A stretch of DNA of 64,000 bases from XBB1006 sp051877515 (GCA_051877515.1 JBJEIY010000002.1:62001-126000), one strand, 5' to 3'; positions 10,350-19,943 are shown, numbered from the stretch's first letter. Numbers and translations are program-made. Notes: generated from the sequence alone by a model not told the origin.

Positions 10350-13136
10350 TTATGCATTGCTTACAGTCACTTTGTTGTTGCCATCAGTCCAGTAAAAACG
10401 CAGATCATTTGCAACTGTTTTATGAACTGTATTTATTTTTTCTAGCCCGTGTAAGAAGCCTTTTCCAAGCAAATAAAGTCGAAACTCTTCGTTTGTAAAG
10501 GTATGAGGGAGCTCAAAATCATGTTTTAATTCATTCCAAACAATATCTGCGAACGTCTTGAATACTGAGGTCTTCCTTAATAACGCTGCGTCTATTGTTT
10601 TCATATCGTTGTAGTCTCCAGCATCAATCGTGATAAATCCCACTTCATAACGTTCCAGAATTGACTCCAGCAGAAGCGGCCCCCATGTAACTCCAGCTGG
10701 CAATGTCGGCAGTGTGGAGTAAAAATAATCGCTTACATCGCCAAGTGCCACATAGTCGTCACCTCCAAGTAACGCTTCAATTTGTGCTTTTACTGCTTCC
10801 AAAAAGTTTTCGTCAATGTTAAGTGCCTCAGCTAAAACAAACTGGTTCTCCGCATACTGTAAGAAAAGGTTCCAACCGGATTTGTTTAGTATCAATGACA
10901 CAGTCTGGGCAGGCGTTCCCGAACCATGGACAGAAACGTATTCGATCGCTTCGTCACGAGATATTACATTTCCATGCTCGCGCGCGTATTTTATCATCAG
11001 TCCACTATAATCCATTGCATAATCAGGGGCCTCCTGCCAAATATGCTGCTTCCTATAAAAAATGAACTGAGCATCTTTGTAAGATGCTTTTCCAAACATA
11101 TATGACGCCAAATCATAGATTTCTGCTCGCGACTCAAATGCACCGTTATAGAAGAAAAAATCATCCAGTTTAGGGTGCACCTCTTTGTATAGTGCATGTG
11201 CGGAAGTATAACCACCATCCGCATTAAACTGATGTCGAAGTGCATCGTAAAGCGTATCCACTAAGAAATCAAAATCTTCAATGGTGTCTTTATGGTAGTA
11301 CTTGTCCAAAACCGGAATAACATCCGCTGCCTGTAAAGCGGCACGTCGCTCGCTGTCAGAATATTTCGAAAAACGATCTTCCAACTCTATTGCACTAATA
11401 CCTTCAGGGTATCCTTTGACGGTATCCTCTATAGCCTGAATCAATTTGATGTTTTCAGAAGGCTTTTCCTTTTTTTCAAGCTTTGGTTTTATTGGAGTGT
11501 TTAAACTAACTGGTGCTTCACCCCCCAGATACTGTAAATACTTCTTTAGATGAGCACGATAACTCGCATGCTGAGCAATAAAGTTATCATCTTCAAGTAG
11601 CTTCACAACTATTTTAGCCGCAGATTGAGAATCATCAGAAAAAAGCATGTAATCTACATATCCATGTGTTTTGGCATAAGCTTCAGAAGAACGAATTCCC
11701 GATACATAACTTCTGCATGTGGGGCCTGCAAGAAGTTCATATTGTGACAGCCAATTATAGAATCCTGTTTGGGATGCATCACATGCTTGGAGCTCATTAG
11801 AAACAGGTTCTTGATTGGCAACTTTAATATTTGCAGTTTGGGCTTTCGTTTTTTTTACCACAGTCTTTTCTAGATATGTAATGTAATAATCTACGAGTTG
11901 TATCGCATCCCTGCGGACAGTATTCTTTACAAAGCATCCGGGAACCTTATCCTTCACATTTAGAAGAGTTTCCAAATTATCAATTAAAAGCAAGGGCTTT
12001 TTAATTATTCTCTGTTGTAACAGCATCAGCGAAATCATCTTGTAGTTTTTCTCGATGCTTGTTGCTTGCTTCTCTGAAAGCTGAGCTCGAAGCCATTTAA
12101 AAAATTTCTTTTCAACTGCCTCTTGTTCTGCCATAATTTCGTCTCCTAATGCATGAACATATTTTCCTTTTGTTTTCTCTTTTGCCCAACTAGAACCTTC
12201 CAGAATTTCAATTATCATCTTGCGGGGAAACTTTTTCTTTAAATCAGAAAAGATTTCTGTTGCAGTAACACCTTGCGGATCAGTATAAAACCTTTTTTCA
12301 AGAGCATCAAAGACTGCAACATACAATTTGGGATAAATATCCTTCAGCTTTCTATCCCTTTTGTTTCTTACATACCTGCTTTTTTTTACAGGCGCTGCAT
12401 CGCGCTGCCTCTGCTTTTCTCTCACCGCTTTTTGAATATCTTCTGGTAATATTACCTTTCCAATTAGTTTATTCGCATCCTCAAGGATACGCTTATAATC
12501 ATCACGATTATTTCTATACAAATACACCACATCAACGAACACTTGCGGCAAAGAATCATCTCCTGAAGGGTTTCCCCTAAATACCTGATCCATTTTATTG
12601 AGTCGCCCAATAATTCCACTTTCATTCCGAAAAGTATCATTTATAACACATCCACGATTCACTGCCATAGCCTGCAATTTAGCTGACACCACTCTTGCTG
12701 TATGTGCCTTTGTTTCTCCTGGGATGACTAGGCCCAAATAACCTTCGAGTAATACTGCTGCCTCATATTTATCAAATCTCACTTGATCAGCAAGTATCCG
12801 AATTCTATACTCCTCCATCTCCCTAACTTTTCGTAGAAAAGTACGCCGGTGATTGATATACATATCTGCTATACTACGAAAAAGGGCAGACGTATTTGAT
12901 AATCCAGAAGATTCAGGATGCAGAATTTTTTCAATTTCTAGAAGACGCATATTTATTCCAGCTTGATTTCTGAACACGTCATCAATGGAAATTTTCAAAT
13001 CTTTCGCTCGTCGTCGAAGATTGATAGACAAAGCAGAAACGATAAGCTTACGCTTATCCGGTGAATTCTGAATAAGCTCGTACGCATCAAACAACAGAAG
13101 CGCTTCAGGCTCTTCCCAAAGAATTCGTTTTGCCAC
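10350..13136 (-). CDS. Large uncharacterised protein heading the type 4 BREX operon
   Basis: A 928-residue protein I cannot assign. Two related domains occur in tandem at about residues 5-95 and 118-210. Each has an LLFDAYE/LLEGYLG helix, then SxxLRRRA/SAKLQAMA, then the shared motif FRN(Q/E)(A/S)GI, and ends in a YxNxR segment. Similar FRNxxGI helical domains occur at the N-terminus of other defence proteins, but I cannot name the family. Winged-helix-like segments follow (near 270-340 and 590-640). No nuclease, methylase or ATPase motif is apparent. The start is a GTG with GGAGG 7 nt upstream. It is the first gene of the operon, 15 bp before brxP, so it is probably a BREX-4 accessory or target-recognition subunit (inference). 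Confidence 0.8.
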   Translation of the reverse strand: MAKRILWEEPEALLLFDAYELIQNSPDKRKLIVSALSINLRRRAKDLKISIDDVFRNQAGINMRLLEIEKILHPESSGLSNTSALFRSIADMYINHRRTFLRKVREMEEYRIRILADQVRFDKYEAAVLLEGYLGLVIPGETKAHTARVVSAKLQAMAVNRGCVINDTFRNESGIIGRLNKMDQVFRGNPSGDDSLPQVFVDVVYLYRNNRDDYKRILEDANKLIGKVILPEDIQKAVREKQRQRDAAPVKKSRYVRNKRDRKLKDIYPKLYVAVFDALEKRFYTDPQGVTATEIFSDLKKKFPRKMIIEILEGSSWAKEKTKGKYVHALGDEIMAEQEAVEKKFFKWLRAQLSEKQATSIEKNYKMISLMLLQQRIIKKPLLLIDNLETLLNVKDKVPGCFVKNTVRRDAIQLVDYYITYLEKTVVKKTKAQTANIKVANQEPVSNELQACDASQTGFYNWLSQYELLAGPTCRSYVSGIRSSEAYAKTHGYVDYMLFSDDSQSAAKIVVKLLEDDNFIAQHASYRAHLKKYLQYLGGEAPVSLNTPIKPKLEKKEKPSENIKLIQAIEDTVKGYPEGISAIELEDRFSKYSDSERRAALQAADVIPVLDKYYHKDTIEDFDFLVDTLYDALRHQFNADGGYTSAHALYKEVHPKLDDFFFYNGAFESRAEIYDLASYMFGKASYKDAQFIFYRKQHIWQEAPDYAMDYSGLMIKYAREHGNVISRDEAIEYVSVHGSGTPAQTVSLILNKSGWNLFLQYAENQFVLAEALNIDENFLEAVKAQIEALLGGDDYVALGDVSDYFYSTLPTLPAGVTWGPLLLESILERYEVGFITIDAGDYNDMKTIDAALLRKTSVFKTFADIVWNELKHDFELPHTFTNEEFRLYLLGKGFLHGLEKINTVHKTVANDLRFYWTDGNNKVTVSNA

Positions 13137-13336
13137 AACAACACCTCCGTCAAAAATAAAATTACTTGATTATTAAATCTCAGTTTGATTATCAGGAGTT
13201 TTTATATTTCCCGCTTCTGATTCTTGCGTCATCCGTCTTCGGGGAATTTACAATAATTCCCCATGCACTACCAACTCGAATAACTCCTCCAGTAAATACT
13301 ATATGGTGCCAAGTTTATACCTTAAATCAACTATAT

Positions 13337-13365
13337 ATTGTAATCCCAACTGCGAACAAAGTCAA
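13337..13365 (-). promoter_or_regulatory. Candidate promoter of the BREX operon
   Basis: On the minus strand TTGACT is followed after 17 nt by TACAAT, close to the consensus of a housekeeping promoter. It lies about 200 bp upstream of the first BREX gene and is the only good match in the 288-bp gap after the helicase gene. The long untranslated leader would leave room for regulation. Confidence 0.45.
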
Positions 13366-13425
13366 TTCTGTAGTGCCTATCCATAGCGACACGAGATGTC
13401 AGAGATGTAATTAATCCATTCTGTG

Positions 13426-16400
13426 CTATTCCACTACTACTAGTTCATCTATAGCTCGTGTACACGCAACATATCTTTCGTTCTTGTTCAAAGTCGTAGC
13501 CAATACTTCAACCTTTTCAAATTCAAGACCTTTTGCCATGGAAATTGGTAAAACATTATAAAGGTTTCTTTTTATTTCTCCAGTCTGCACATATAAATTT
13601 ACTTTTGCTCTCGGAATACTTCCATAATCGATTTCCTCTACTTCATCACCGACAATAATCGCAATTCTATCGTCTGCAGCAACCTCCAGTGCCATTAAGC
13701 TCTTGCTTTTTCTAACACTTCCTGGTAATCCAACAGGCAACATATCGATTTGAAATTCATCTTTGACATATTCTGCAATTGCCTTAGCGTTTCGATAGTT
13801 TTCCTTGACTTCAAAAACAACATATCCTGAAAAATCATCAACTTTGCTTCTAGCATTAATACCTTTCTTATTAATGCACTGGTTCACATCTCCAAACATA
13901 TTAACTGTCGCATTTGGATAAAGGTTACTTATAAGTTCAATCTCTGAATAAGCAAAATCTTGAAATTCATCAATGTAAATATACTTCTTATCTCTGTTTA
14001 TAGGACCACTATACTTACTCATAACATACAGTATTTTGAGCAGTTCAGTTCCACCCAAACAGATGCTTCCATCAGAGGAATCAATACTAAGTATAGATAA
14101 AAGAGCATCATATAAATAACTATTTCCACCGTTTCTAATCTGCTTATTTAACCTAGATAATTGTTCTTCTAATACTCCATATTTTTCCAAGTAATATATT
14201 ACTTCATCCGTTGAAGAACCAACATTAGATACATATTCAAAGAAACTTGCAATCCTTCTTCCTTTTTCTAAAACAATACTCTCCGATAGAGTTCTTTCTC
14301 CATCACGTGACTCAAACATACCCCCTTCTTTCAATTTTGTCAGGAGGTTCTTGCGTTTTTCCAACACATCATAATTAGACAATTTCATGTCCAGTTTTTT
14401 TAGGTAATCCTTCGCTTCACTCAAAGAATATTTATTAAGCGAAACAATGGTTTCCTTTAGGCTCTCCTTATCCACGTACTCAAGAGTAAACAACGCCATG
14501 ACTTGAACAACTCTTGATGACCCCTGAACTTTCAACCTCGTCTTCTTCAGGTAATATTTTAAACTGCCCCAATCCACATTCTTGGCCAACCTGGAGACTG
14601 CAAACATAAGTCCTTCTGGACTATGTGCCTTCCCATCACCTTCTCCAAAGCATTCAGTATCCAATAAGAATTGTAGCAAGTTTCTGTTATTTTTGTTTTG
14701 TTCGTTCATATCCAATTCATTTTGAATGGAGACAATACATTGTTCTATATCTTGAATAGACGTTTTCTCCAATTCTTTCTTGGCAATCTCATACTCTTTG
14801 TATAAACGCTCAAAACCAGATGCAAACTGTAAATTATCTCGAATTGTCTCCATTGCTAACTCTATTCGGGATTTTTCCTTTTCAACCAGAAATTCTTTCC
14901 CGTCTGGACTTTTAGGATTCAGCAGCTTTTTTACATTTTCATAAAACTCCAATAAGTTTTTGGCCTCATACTCATTTTCATCATAATGGATATTTCCAAT
15001 CACTTGAATAGGATACTTTGGTTGTTTCATTTTCTCCAACAAAACGAATAATTTGCTCTCATAGAATGCATCTATAGAGAACTGATTAATCTTATCAATT
15101 TGTAAAAGTTTCGATAGTTCCTTTCCCTCTTTTCCAAGAATATCTGTTGGAGAAATAACAATAACATCATCCATGCTCAAATTCGGATTATTGTATTTCA
15201 TAAATCGAATTTTATGCATCATAATCATTGTTTTTCCGGAACCTGCACACCCTAATACAATCAAGTCCCTAGATTTATCAGTTGTAATAATATCGTACTG
15301 ATTTTTCTGAATCGACTCAACTATATCATGTATTCTCTTATTGGAACGATTTGCCGCAATAATCTGCTTCAATCTCTTGTCCGTTGTCACATCTCTGCTT
15401 CCCTTTGCATGTCGGTTATACAAATCAACATATCCCAGGTATTCTGCAAACTTAATATCAATATCTCTTACAAATTCCAAGTTATACTCAGGAAGACCAA
15501 TATATACTTGGCGCTGATAGTAAAGTGACGCTTTTTCATCTGCCCAATCAACAACCCATCCATCAATAGCCTGCTTACCGATGTAAAGATTTTCATTTTG
15601 CCGATATAAAATATGACAAAAATATGATGTGTCTAAAAGACTTCTCACTTTATTTCTAGCCATGCGCTCAATAAATCTATAATCTGGCTTTTGTTGCTCA
15701 AACGTCACTCCACCAAATCGATCTACTTTTTGTATGGTTTGTGGCTTAAACTCTGCCAATGCCTTTATTTCTTCGTCTCTTTTTACTTGTGTTCTTACAT
15801 AATTAGAGAATTTATCAAAATGCTCCTGTTCACTATAATTTATTTCTTCCTCTCCATCAAACTTCTTCTTATTAATCTTTAGATAATCTTTTACATCAAA
15901 AAAAAGTGTTTTATCCAATTCACCTATACTTATTACCCGCCAGTCATGTAATTCATTAAAGTAAATTTCAACATGCTTACGATCCGGCTGAATCAATGCA
16001 ACCTCGCCCGGTCCGTATTTAGTATGTCTTACCGCTACACCTTCTTTTAATATCGGCTTTGGTTTTGGTTTCTCTTTACCCTTTCTATCTAATCCGGCAG
16101 CATCATAACCATACTTATCAAAACCATCTCTGTCAAAACCAGCCTGATTGTATCCTGAACTATTGAAACCTTCTCGATCATAACCATGCCTATCAAAACC
16201 ACGTTGGTCAAAGCCATCCCGGTCATAACCTTTTTTATTAAAGCCGTTTATATTATATCCCTCAACATCGAACCCCTCTCGGTCAAGCCCTGTAACAAAA
16301 TGGTATCCTTGTTGTGTATATCCGTCACTATCTATGCCATTGATGTTGTAACCTTCTCGATTAAATCCCTTAAGATTATAACCTGTATACAGGTTATATC

Positions 16401-17349
16401 CCTCTGCATCAAAATCTTCTTGCTCGAAACCATCTAAGCTAACGCCCTCAATGTTAAAGCCAAATCGATTATACCCAAAAATGTTATATCCGGCTTTATT
16501 GTATCCATCAAGCCCAAATCCTTCTACATCATAACCATATTTATCAAATCCCTGCATGTCGAATCCTGCTCTGTTGTAACCGACTGCATTGAAGCCATCT
16601 CGTTTATAACCCTCTTTATCATAACCATTGCGATTAAATCCCTCTCGGTCATATCCTTCTCGATCATATCCAGATTTGTTATAGCCAGCTCGATCATACC
16701 CTAATTGGTCATAACCTAATCTGTCATAGCCTTCTTTGTCATAGCCATCACGATTATAACCCATTTTGTCGTAACCTTCTCGATTATAGCCATCTTTTCC
16801 ATATCCGTATCTATTATAACCATCTTCATCGTAACCCTCACTGTTGTATCCACTCTTATCGTAGCCTTTAGAATTGTATCCGGAACGGTTATATCCATCT
16901 ACATCATAGCCTTCACGATCGTAGCCTTCTTTATCATAACCATCGTGATCATAGCCTTCTCTATCAAAACCTGCTGCATTAAAGCCCTTACGATCATATC
17001 CTTCTCTGTCAAAGCCATAGTTATTAAAACCTTTTTTATCATAACCTTCTCTATCAAAACCTGCCTGACTAAAACCCTCACGATTAAAGCCGTCTTTTCC
17101 ATATCCGGCTTCATCAAATCCTTCTTTATCAAAACCCTCTCGGTCATAACCATTCAAATCATAACCACGCACATCATACCCCTCTTTGTCTCTGTGTGTA
17201 AGTTTATTGAATCCTTCTCGGTTTATCCCTTTTTTGTTATAACCGTCTTTATCATATCCTTCACGGTCGTAACCCAGACGATCGTAGCCCTCACTATTAT
17301 ACCCTTCCTCGTCAAAGCCAAATTGGTCATATATCCGTTCCATATACAT
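13426..17349 (-). CDS. SF1 (UvrD/Rep-type) helicase with about 80 N-terminal G(Y/F)(D/N)xx pentapeptide repeats
   Basis: A 1307-residue protein. Residues about 8-420 are an almost unbroken tandem of five-residue units GYDRE, GYDKD, GFNRE and variants. A short basic linker (KPKPKP) and a small beta domain (GVAVRHTKYGPGEVALI) follow. The C-terminal half is an SF1A helicase: Walker A GCAGSGKT near residue 700, DEFQDF motif II near 1128, ENYRN motif IV, MAKGLEFE motif V near the end and YVACTRA motif VI near 1296. The repeat is not the canonical A(D/N)Lxx pentapeptide family. The start ATG has a GGAAG-type SD. The gene is in the same direction as BREX but separated from it by 288 bp. A nucleic-acid-dependent ATPase role is clear; a defence role is inferred from location. 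Confidence 0.85.
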   Translation of the reverse strand: MYMERIYDQFGFDEEGYNSEGYDRLGYDREGYDKDGYNKKGINREGFNKLTHRDKEGYDVRGYDLNGYDREGFDKEGFDEAGYGKDGFNREGFSQAGFDREGYDKKGFNNYGFDREGYDRKGFNAAGFDREGYDHDGYDKEGYDREGYDVDGYNRSGYNSKGYDKSGYNSEGYDEDGYNRYGYGKDGYNREGYDKMGYNRDGYDKEGYDRLGYDQLGYDRAGYNKSGYDREGYDREGFNRNGYDKEGYKRDGFNAVGYNRAGFDMQGFDKYGYDVEGFGLDGYNKAGYNIFGYNRFGFNIEGVSLDGFEQEDFDAEGYNLYTGYNLKGFNREGYNINGIDSDGYTQQGYHFVTGLDREGFDVEGYNINGFNKKGYDRDGFDQRGFDRHGYDREGFNSSGYNQAGFDRDGFDKYGYDAAGLDRKGKEKPKPKPILKEGVAVRHTKYGPGEVALIQPDRKHVEIYFNELHDWRVISIGELDKTLFFDVKDYLKINKKKFDGEEEINYSEQEHFDKFSNYVRTQVKRDEEIKALAEFKPQTIQKVDRFGGVTFEQQKPDYRFIERMARNKVRSLLDTSYFCHILYRQNENLYIGKQAIDGWVVDWADEKASLYYQRQVYIGLPEYNLEFVRDIDIKFAEYLGYVDLYNRHAKGSRDVTTDKRLKQIIAANRSNKRIHDIVESIQKNQYDIITTDKSRDLIVLGCAGSGKTMIMMHKIRFMKYNNPNLSMDDVIVISPTDILGKEGKELSKLLQIDKINQFSIDAFYESKLFVLLEKMKQPKYPIQVIGNIHYDENEYEAKNLLEFYENVKKLLNPKSPDGKEFLVEKEKSRIELAMETIRDNLQFASGFERLYKEYEIAKKELEKTSIQDIEQCIVSIQNELDMNEQNKNNRNLLQFLLDTECFGEGDGKAHSPEGLMFAVSRLAKNVDWGSLKYYLKKTRLKVQGSSRVVQVMALFTLEYVDKESLKETIVSLNKYSLSEAKDYLKKLDMKLSNYDVLEKRKNLLTKLKEGGMFESRDGERTLSESIVLEKGRRIASFFEYVSNVGSSTDEVIYYLEKYGVLEEQLSRLNKQIRNGGNSYLYDALLSILSIDSSDGSICLGGTELLKILYVMSKYSGPINRDKKYIYIDEFQDFAYSEIELISNLYPNATVNMFGDVNQCINKKGINARSKVDDFSGYVVFEVKENYRNAKAIAEYVKDEFQIDMLPVGLPGSVRKSKSLMALEVAADDRIAIIVGDEVEEIDYGSIPRAKVNLYVQTGEIKRNLYNVLPISMAKGLEFEKVEVLATTLNKNERYVACTRAIDELVVVE
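16075..17335 (-). repeat. Coding 15-bp minisatellite encoding G(Y/F)(D/N)xx units
   Basis: About 80 degenerate 15-bp units in frame, each encoding Gly, an aromatic residue, Asp or Asn, and two variable mostly charged residues. Neighbouring units differ at wobble positions, so the array is not a fresh expansion, but local stretches are similar enough to recombine. Two short interruptions occur (NKLTHRDKE and NLYTG). Confidence 0.9.
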
Positions 17350-17627
17350 TTCTTCCTTTGCCGCTTATTTCATATTCTCTATCTTTTGCATTTTTATTTT
17401 TGAGTCATAGGCTTCCATTCATTGAGACATCTAATCCCCACCATTCATTTCAAACTTTATAGGGTCTGTGTTGTGGTCAAGTAAAATTGTAACACCCACC
17501 CCTCATATTTTCTTTGGTTGATGCGCCGCGTTAGTTGGAATAACGATAAGCGGCTGCCCAAGGAACACTATGTTTTCCTAAGTTGCTTAGACAGCTACTT
17601 TTCGTGATGCGGTTTAGTAAAGGGATG

Positions 17628-18443
17628 TTAACTCCTAGCTAATCTAGCTACCATTGGAGGCTTTCCCTTGTTATACGAATGCGGCCGTAGCCAATTGTAC
17701 TTTCGGTATATAAACTCGTATACTCCTTGATCCAACTGGGCTGCGCTATTGAAAACATGATGATATGTATATTCATTCTTTAATGTGTTAAAAAAGCGTT
17801 CCATTGGAGCATTATCATATGGACACCCTGCACGGCTCATACTTTGCTGGATATGATTCGACTGGCATAAATTCACGAACTCCTTGGGCGAAAACTGAGC
17901 CCCTTGATCAGAATGCAAAATCAATCCATTTGGTACATCATGCGTCATCAAAGCTTTTTTCAGCGTTTTGACTGCTAGATTTGCATTTAGTAGATTTGAA
18001 TTGTCACTAGCTATAACGGAACGATCATAAAGATCGATAATTGTGCAGTTGTACCGGACATATTTGCCGCCATAAGATAAATAGGTAAAGTCGGTACACC
18101 AGATACGATTGGGTTCCGAAGGTTCAAACCGGCCTCCGACCAGGTTGGGAAACAATTCACTTTCCCCCTTTCCATTGGAGTATTGCCGTGTTCTTCGAGC
18201 AATAGATCGGATTCCCAGTTCCTGCATACACTTAAGGATCGTCGATTTGGCAGGAAGTGATTGTGCCAGCCGGTTATCGAGCTTCATAATGTCATAAATC
18301 ATACGATATCCCGTGGTACCGTTGTTATCGTGATAGATTTTGCTGACAGTTTTCTGCAGGTTAGCCTTACGTTCCCGATATGATTTCTTCCTGTCTTTCA
18401 AATAATTGTAGTATGCGTTGGGATAGATACCGAATTGTTTCAA
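17628..18443 (-). CDS. IS3-family transposase OrfB (DDE integrase domain)
   Basis: The 271-residue part with a methionine start shows the whole rve integrase core: WCTDFTYL (first Asp), HSDQGAQFS (second Asp) and NAPMERFFNTLKNEY (Glu), so the DDE triad is intact. An HTH_21-like region (YHDNNGTTGYRMIYDIM) precedes it. The reading frame continues upstream without an ATG, as expected if OrfAB is made by -1 frameshifting from orfA. The slippery run A AAA AAG is present at 18529-18535 in the overlap. The element therefore looks potentially active. Confidence 0.9.
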   Translation of the reverse strand: MKQFGIYPNAYYNYLKDRKKSYRERKANLQKTVSKIYHDNNGTTGYRMIYDIMKLDNRLAQSLPAKSTILKCMQELGIRSIARRTRQYSNGKGESELFPNLVGGRFEPSEPNRIWCTDFTYLSYGGKYVRYNCTIIDLYDRSVIASDNSNLLNANLAVKTLKKALMTHDVPNGLILHSDQGAQFSPKEFVNLCQSNHIQQSMSRAGCPYDNAPMERFFNTLKNEYTYHHVFNSAAQLDQGVYEFIYRKYNWLRPHSYNKGKPPMVARLARS

Positions 18444-18496
18444 TAGCCAGCGAGTGCCAAATTCGCTGCTGTATGCTCGGATAAACTCGTATTGAG

Positions 18497-18802
18497 CTAC
18501 TCGATTTCCTTTGCAAAGAATGCCGCTGCTTTTTTTAGGAAGCTATTTTCCTTCTTCAATTCCTCGATTTGCTTTTGGAGTCTGCGGTTCTCTTCAAAGA
18601 TATCAAGTTGTGCTTTTTGCTCTGGCTTCTCCTGGCATTCTTTGCGGTATTCAGTAACCCATCGCTCGATGGTGCTGTGGCCCAGGAAATACTCATCACA
18701 TAGACTTTGCACAGAACGGCCTTCCTCAAGGTGCTTGCGCAGTATTTCCTGCTTCATTTCGGTTGAGATCCTTTTTCTACTCATGCTGTAGCTCCTCCTC
18801 AT
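18497..18802 (-). CDS. IS3-family transposase OrfA (HTH and leucine zipper)
   Basis: A 101-residue protein with an N-terminal helix-turn-helix (ILRKHLEEGRSVQSLCDEYFLGHSTIERWV) region and a C-terminal coiled coil (FEENRRLQKQIEELKKENSF). This is the DNA-binding half of IS3-type transposases. Near its end the sequence AAAAAAG provides the expected -1 frameshift site for OrfAB. GAGGAGG precedes the start region. Confidence 0.88.
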   Translation of the reverse strand: MRRSYSMSRKRISTEMKQEILRKHLEEGRSVQSLCDEYFLGHSTIERWVTEYRKECQEKPEQKAQLDIFEENRRLQKQIEELKKENSFLKKAAAFFAKEIE

Positions 18803-18836
18803 AAATAATTATACTTATGAGGGAATGGTGTTACAA

Positions 18837-19943
18837 CTATGTTATACCACTACACTGATCCCCCAATTTTTCTTTCCCGTCAAAGTCTTCTTCTGGTATA
18901 TCTATTATGATAGAATCCAGCGACTCTGATACTCCTATCAAAGCATTAATTCTAGCCTCCTTTTCAAGCAAATACCGCTTATTGTAAAACACATCTGCAT
19001 ATTCAAGAACTGTATTCATCTGAGCTGTATCAAATAGTGCTCCAACAACAGCTCCAGCCACCGGAATGGCTTTTCCCACAGCCTTCTTGGACAAGCTTTT
19101 TCCAATCTGTTCAAATATGCCCTTGAACAAACTCTCTTCAAGGCCCTTCTGTCCGGCCTTTTCTAATGCCTTTTGAGCAGTCTTATTTGCCAATGCACGC
19201 ATCTGACAAATAAGTAAGGCTACTCCCCCATGCTTAGCCATTTCTTCCCATGTTTTTTTACTTAATTGCTTTACTGTTGTAACTTCAGTCATGAGCATTA
19301 TCTTTCCAATAATTCCTGTAATTTCATTTGTTCCTTGGCTATTTGGACTTAATGCATTCATAAATACATCACTAGCTATCACCAATTCCGCAGGGTCATT
19401 CTTGATATCATACCCATAATACATCGCAACAGATTGCACCGATCTATAATACAAGAAAGTACTCAGTACTAGATTAAATGGTAATCCCGCAAATCCAAAG
19501 TACCCTGTTACTCCACCTTCTGCCAAAGCCAATCCCAAATCTTGTGTTCTATATCCGTTCACTAACTTAGAAATATTGTAACTTCGTGCCAAACACACTT
19601 CCTCCAATGAAGTGATTTCCAGATCTTTTGACACATCGTTTACTTTCTTTACGATTGTTCGCTCACTTACTGTCAATTTAGCTGCTTGTTTCTCCAATAT
19701 TCCAAAGCCTTCAGCAATCACCTTCATACACTGAATAAAGAATTCTTCTTCTGATATTGTCTCCTTAGCCGCTTTTCCAACGTTCATAATAGGCTTAGGA
19801 ATAATCTCAACAACCTTTTTCCCTGTCTTGGCCAACAATCCTGGCTTAACCAGTTTCTCATATCTATCCGTAAGGATCTTAATTGAGGCATCCTCTTTTA
19901 AGTCAATGATTGGTGACGGTAAAAGAATATCCTTTTCATTCAT
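18837..19943 (-). CDS. EcsC-family protein, C-terminus replaced by IS sequence
   Basis: A 368-residue EcsC-family protein: the conserved region (VSERTIVKKVND, GGVTGYFGFAGLPFNL, LSTFLYYRSVQSVAMYYGYD) covers about residues 95-200, and a Gly-rich amphipathic stretch (KKAVGKAIPVAGAVVGALFD) follows. The family is membrane-associated and of unknown function. The last eight codons (GDQCSGIT and the stop) are encoded by the terminal inverted repeat of the adjacent IS. The native C-terminus has therefore been lost or altered. AAGGAGG lies ahead of the ATG. The gene follows the DUF4268 gene by 47 bp, so the two are probably co-transcribed. Confidence 0.8.
   Translation of the reverse strand: MNEKDILLPSPIIDLKEDASIKILTDRYEKLVKPGLLAKTGKKVVEIIPKPIMNVGKAAKETISEEEFFIQCMKVIAEGFGILEKQAAKLTVSERTIVKKVNDVSKDLEITSLEEVCLARSYNISKLVNGYRTQDLGLALAEGGVTGYFGFAGLPFNLVLSTFLYYRSVQSVAMYYGYDIKNDPAELVIASDVFMNALSPNSQGTNEITGIIGKIMLMTEVTTVKQLSKKTWEEMAKHGGVALLICQMRALANKTAQKALEKAGQKGLEESLFKGIFEQIGKSLSKKAVGKAIPVAGAVVGALFDTAQMNTVLEYADVFYNKRYLLEKEARINALIGVSESLDSIIIDIPEEDFDGKEKLGDQCSGIT

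Larger units (their letters stand above)
17462..18863. mobile_element. IS3-family insertion sequence
   Basis: Contains the orfA/orfB pair of an IS3-family element. The two ends form imperfect inverted repeats of about 36 bp: both read inward GGG, TC(T/A)GTGT(T/A)GTGGT, then TTGTAACACC. This gives about 1.4 kb, normal for the family. I could not see a convincing target-site duplication. The right-hand repeat is read through by the truncated EcsC-family gene. A solitary copy of the left terminal sequence occurs at 24565. Confidence 0.8.

Noticed and set aside
16075..17335. Tandem 15-bp repeats as a possible CRISPR array
   Set aside because: The repeats are contiguous, without spacers, and stay in frame with a long helicase gene; they encode a protein repeat.
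16945..17403. Plus-strand reading frame of about 150 codons across the repeat region
   Set aside because: It is the antisense shadow of the pentapeptide array; low complexity and no SD.
17462..18863. Target-site duplication for the IS3-family element
   Set aside because: Flanking bases on the two sides do not match convincingly for 3-5 bp, so none is claimed.
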